A stretch of DNA of 64,000 bases from NCBI RefSeq assembly GCF_016907435.1, contig NZ_JAFBBZ010000001.1, forward strand, positions 930,001-994,000. Reading direction: 5' to 3'. A program made the translations under genes and the position numbers. Below the pieces are notes generated by a model that made no database searches, was not told the DNA's origin, and was given only the letters and a program-made list of their open reading frames with translations. This DNA is from Nocardioides salarius. GTDB lineage: Bacteria; Actinomycetota; Actinomycetes; Propionibacteriales; Nocardioidaceae. Below, in pieces: positions 60,843 through 64,000 of the stretch (position 1 is the stretch's first letter; each line of letters starts with the position of its first letter).

Positions 60843-61880
60843 GTGCCCGTACGCCGCCTGCTCACGGTCCCCGTCACGCTCGTGCTCGCGCTCGCACCGG
60901 CCGCGGCCTGCTCGCGGGCCGAGCCGGTGCCGCTCGACGCGCCCACGACCGGGGCGGCCGGCTCGGCGACGGAGCCGGCCCCACGGGTGCTGGCCGTCTC
61001 GGTCGACGGGCTGCGCCCCGACGTCGTCGAGCGGCTCGGGGCCGAGGGCACCCCGGTGCTGCACCGGCTCCTCGCCGAGGGGGCCGGCACCCTCAACGCC
61101 CGCACGGCCCGCGAGCGCACCGAGACCCTGCCCGGCCACACCACCGAGGTGACCGGGCGCCGGGTGGACGCGGGTCGCGGTGGGCACGGCGTGACCTGGA
61201 ACGAGCACCGTGGCGGCACCACGGTGCAAGGAGCCGCCGGAGGTCCGGTGCGCTCGGTGCTCAGCGAGGTCCGCCGCTCCGGTGGCGGCTCGGCACTGTT
61301 CGTCGGCAAGCAGAAGCTCTCACTCCTGCGTCGGTCGTGGCCCCGGGCCGTGGACCGCTTCGTGCTCGAGAGCGACCCCCGACGAGTCGTCGCGCGGGCC
61401 CGCCGCGACCTGGCCCGCCACGAGCGCGCCTTCACCTTCGTGCACCTCGCGAGCCCCGACACGGCCGGCCACGACCACGGCTTCGGCTCGGCGGCCTACC
61501 GCGACGCGGTGCGCGAGGCCGACCGCCTCGTGGGCCGGCTGGTGGCCCGGGTGGAGTCGACGCCGCGGCTGGCGAGCAGCGTGCGGGTGGTGCTGACCTC
61601 CGACCACGGCGGCACCGGCACGCGGCACGACGACGCCCTGCTGCTGGTCAACCACACGGTCCCCTTCGTCGTGTGGGGCCCGGGCGTCAGCGCGGGCGAC
61701 CTCTACGACCTCAACCCCGACTACCGCGACCCCGGCGACGCCCGTCCCGGCTACCGGCGGGCTCGCCAGCCGGTGCGCAACGGCGACCTGGCCAACCTCT
61801 CGCTCGACCTGCTGGGGCTGCCTGCGGTGCCGGGCTCGCAGATGAACCACGAGCAGGACCTCGACGTCACCGCTCCCTGA
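60843..61880 (+). CDS. Secreted type I phosphodiesterase/alkaline phosphatase superfamily protein
   Basis: GTG 60843 gives 345 residues with a signal/lipobox-like start (LTVPVTLVLALAPAAACSRA, Cys23). It has VLAVSVDGLRPDVVERL (metal-binding Asp), a TETLPGHTTEVTGRR catalytic Thr region and late metal-site motifs DTAGHDHGFG and VVLTSDHGGTG. This is the nucleotide pyrophosphatase/phosphodiesterase (NPP) architecture. Likely lipid-anchored or secreted. Divergent from murI. Confidence 0.85.
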   Translation: MPVRRLLTVPVTLVLALAPAAACSRAEPVPLDAPTTGAAGSATEPAPRVLAVSVDGLRPDVVERLGAEGTPVLHRLLAEGAGTLNARTARERTETLPGHTTEVTGRRVDAGRGGHGVTWNEHRGGTTVQGAAGGPVRSVLSEVRRSGGGSALFVGKQKLSLLRRSWPRAVDRFVLESDPRRVVARARRDLARHERAFTFVHLASPDTAGHDHGFGSAAYRDAVREADRLVGRLVARVESTPRLASSVRVVLTSDHGGTGTRHDDALLLVNHTVPFVVWGPGVSAGDLYDLNPDYRDPGDARPGYRRARQPVRNGDLANLSLDLLGLPAVPGSQMNHEQDLDVTAP

Positions 61881-61911
61881 CGGGAGGCACCGGGGGCGAC
61901 GGCGGCGACGT

Positions 61912-63093
61912 TCAGACGCGCCCGCGCTCGCCCGCGACCGGCCACGGGTTGAACCGGCAACCGCCCAGCCCCTTCGACTGCTGCTGCATCACCGGCGCCG
62001 GCCGCCCCGCTCCCGGGCAGGAGCCGTGACCCAGCCCCAGCCAGTGGCCGGTCTCGTGGTTGACGACCATGTGGCGGTAGTCGCGCAGGCTCCCGCCGGC
62101 GGCGTTCCAGGGCGGGGTCGCGGTGCGCCAGCGGTCCTGGTTGATGATCACGTAGCGGCCCACCCGGCAGCTGTACTGCGTCGAGCAGATCGGGTGGAAC
62201 GACGGCAGCGTCGACGCCTGCGCCAGCACCAGCGTGAACGCGCCGCCCTCGGCCACCCGGCGGAACCCGACGCCGGCGCCGCGCCAGCCGCGCGGGTCGT
62301 CGTACGTCTGCTGGGCCAGGCGCGCGAAGTCGCGCACCTTGGTCGTGGTGCGACCGCGGGTGGTGATGCTGTAGCTGACGGTGCGGCGCAGGTCGACACG
62401 GTGGCGGACCGGGGCCGTGACGCGCGAGGTCGCCTTCGCGGGGCGGTGGCCCGGGGCGTCCACCCGCACCTGCACGCGCAGCCGGTGCCCGACGTCGTCG
62501 GGAGCCACGGCGCGGGCGCGACCACGCGCACCGGTGACGGGCTCGCCGTCACGCAGCCACCGCCAGCGCACCGTCGTCGGCCGGGTGCTCCAGCGCCCGG
62601 CGTCGCCCCGCAGGACGTGCCCGAAGCGCTGCGTGCCGAGCACCCGCGGCGCGCTGCGCGGCTCGAGGTCGGCCCGGCGCACCGGCCCGGTCGCCGCCGA
62701 GACCGCCGTGGCCCGGGCGCCCTCGTCGTCGTGGGCGGTGACCTCGACGGCCAGCCGGTGGCGCAGGTCGTCGAGGCCGGGGCGGTAGGTGCGCTCGCGG
62801 GCTCCCCGCACGCGCTCGCCGTCGCGCAGCCAGCGGTAGGTGAAGCCCAGCCCGGCCTCGGGGTCGGCCGTGGTCCAGCTGCCGTGCTTGGCCCGCATCC
62901 GCTCGTCGAAGACTGCCTCCCCCACCACCCGCGGCGGGCTCGTGCTCGCCACCGGCGCCGGCTCGGGGGCCGGCTCCGGCTCCTCGGTCACGCCCGCCGC
63001 CGGCAGCGGAGCCAGCAGCAGGACGCCGGCCACCACTCCGGCCAGGACGCCGGTCAGGGCGTGCCGGTGCGGACGACGGAGCTGCGGGCTCAT
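61912..63093 (-). CDS. DUF3152 zinc metalloprotease-like secreted protein
   Basis: About 393 residues with a signal peptide (LTGVLAGVVAGVLLLAPLPA) and two Ig-like/FN3-type repeats (FTYRWLRDGERVRGARERTY and VRWRWLRDGEPVTGARGRAR). The C-terminal DUF3152 domain has the metzincin motif HETGHWLGLGH and a PVM Met-turn. Predicted extracellular zinc peptidase. ATG 63093 is preferred over 63120 to fit the signal peptide. Confidence 0.9.
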   Translation of the reverse strand: MSPQLRRPHRHALTGVLAGVVAGVLLLAPLPAAGVTEEPEPAPEPAPVASTSPPRVVGEAVFDERMRAKHGSWTTADPEAGLGFTYRWLRDGERVRGARERTYRPGLDDLRHRLAVEVTAHDDEGARATAVSAATGPVRRADLEPRSAPRVLGTQRFGHVLRGDAGRWSTRPTTVRWRWLRDGEPVTGARGRARAVAPDDVGHRLRVQVRVDAPGHRPAKATSRVTAPVRHRVDLRRTVSYSITTRGRTTTKVRDFARLAQQTYDDPRGWRGAGVGFRRVAEGGAFTLVLAQASTLPSFHPICSTQYSCRVGRYVIINQDRWRTATPPWNAAGGSLRDYRHMVVNHETGHWLGLGHGSCPGAGRPAPVMQQQSKGLGGCRFNPWPVAGERGRV

Positions 63094-63154
63094 CGACCCA
63101 GGGTAGGAGATGAACGCCACCTCGTACGCCGCTTCGCTCGCGGCGGGCGGGCCG

Positions 63155-64000
<846 letters not shown>

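Overview
The window is a piece of a very GC-rich actinobacterial chromosome, most likely from the Nocardioidaceae (a Nocardioides-like organism). This is inferred from the base composition and from typical actinobacterial genes: oligoribonuclease, a DUF3152 metalloprotease, an MSMEG/Rv1339-type metallo-beta-lactamase protein, a Nur-type nickel box, and a cysM ... murI - Rv1339-like - rph - rdgB gene order that resembles the mec-cysO-cysM-murI-rph-rdgB region of mycobacteria.

Left flank (1-4606): a truncated GAF/histidine kinase, a cytochrome P450 and, just upstream of the P450 on the same strand, a 24-codon ORF with a strong ribosome binding site. Its product has a basic N-terminus and ends in AMYGWRPGR. 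That layout (tiny aromatic-tailed peptide followed by a P450) is the architecture of P450-modified RiPPs and is the most exciting feature here. A CheY-like receiver protein, an NhaC-type antiporter and tRNA-Arg(TCT) follow.

Integrated element (about 4608-29283, 24.7 kb): an element inserted in the 3' half of tRNA-Arg(TCT). It is bounded by a perfect 48-bp direct repeat (4560-4607 and 29236-29283) and has a tyrosine integrase and an excisionase-like HTH protein at the left end. An AT-rich control region separates these from a rightward early-type module. That module holds small Zn-ribbon proteins, a lambda-O-like putative replication initiator with four 24-bp iteron-like repeats inside its own gene, a ribbon-helix-helix protein and a RuvC-like nuclease. 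Terminase and portal remnants and several frameshifted ORFs indicate a decayed prophage (or satellite) that has lost its structural genes. Cargo: a TetR-controlled operon of NAD(P)H/flavin oxidoreductases with a DoxX protein (perfect 10-bp-arm operator at 22746-22771), several small secreted or membrane proteins, and at the right end a restriction-modification-like module (winged-helix protein, beta-class DNA methyltransferase, DUF3644-like protein, PD-(D/E)XK nuclease).

Right flank (29284-64000): ordinary chromosome. It carries a LuxR-type regulator; a LmbE deacetylase; a MauE-DsbA-adenosine deaminase operon; orn; tRNA-His, tRNA-Lys and tRNA-Leu; a pirin; two sensor kinases; two phytoene-desaturase-like FAD oxidoreductases; an MFS transporter; a secreted proline-threonine repeat protein; a penicillin-acylase-family enzyme; a GroES-like protein; and a NikMNQO/CbiMNQO-type ECF transporter divergent from bcp with a Nur box between them. 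Beyond these are acetyltransferases, a lipoprotein, an acyltransferase, rdgB/rph, a GDSL hydrolase, an ABC-2 exporter, an Rv1339-like protein, murI, a phosphodiesterase, a DUF3152 protein and cysM (cut by the window edge). Two non-coding structures stand out: a 96-bp near-perfect palindrome (59002-59097) and a 111-bp MITE-like element beside tRNA-Leu (54230-54340).
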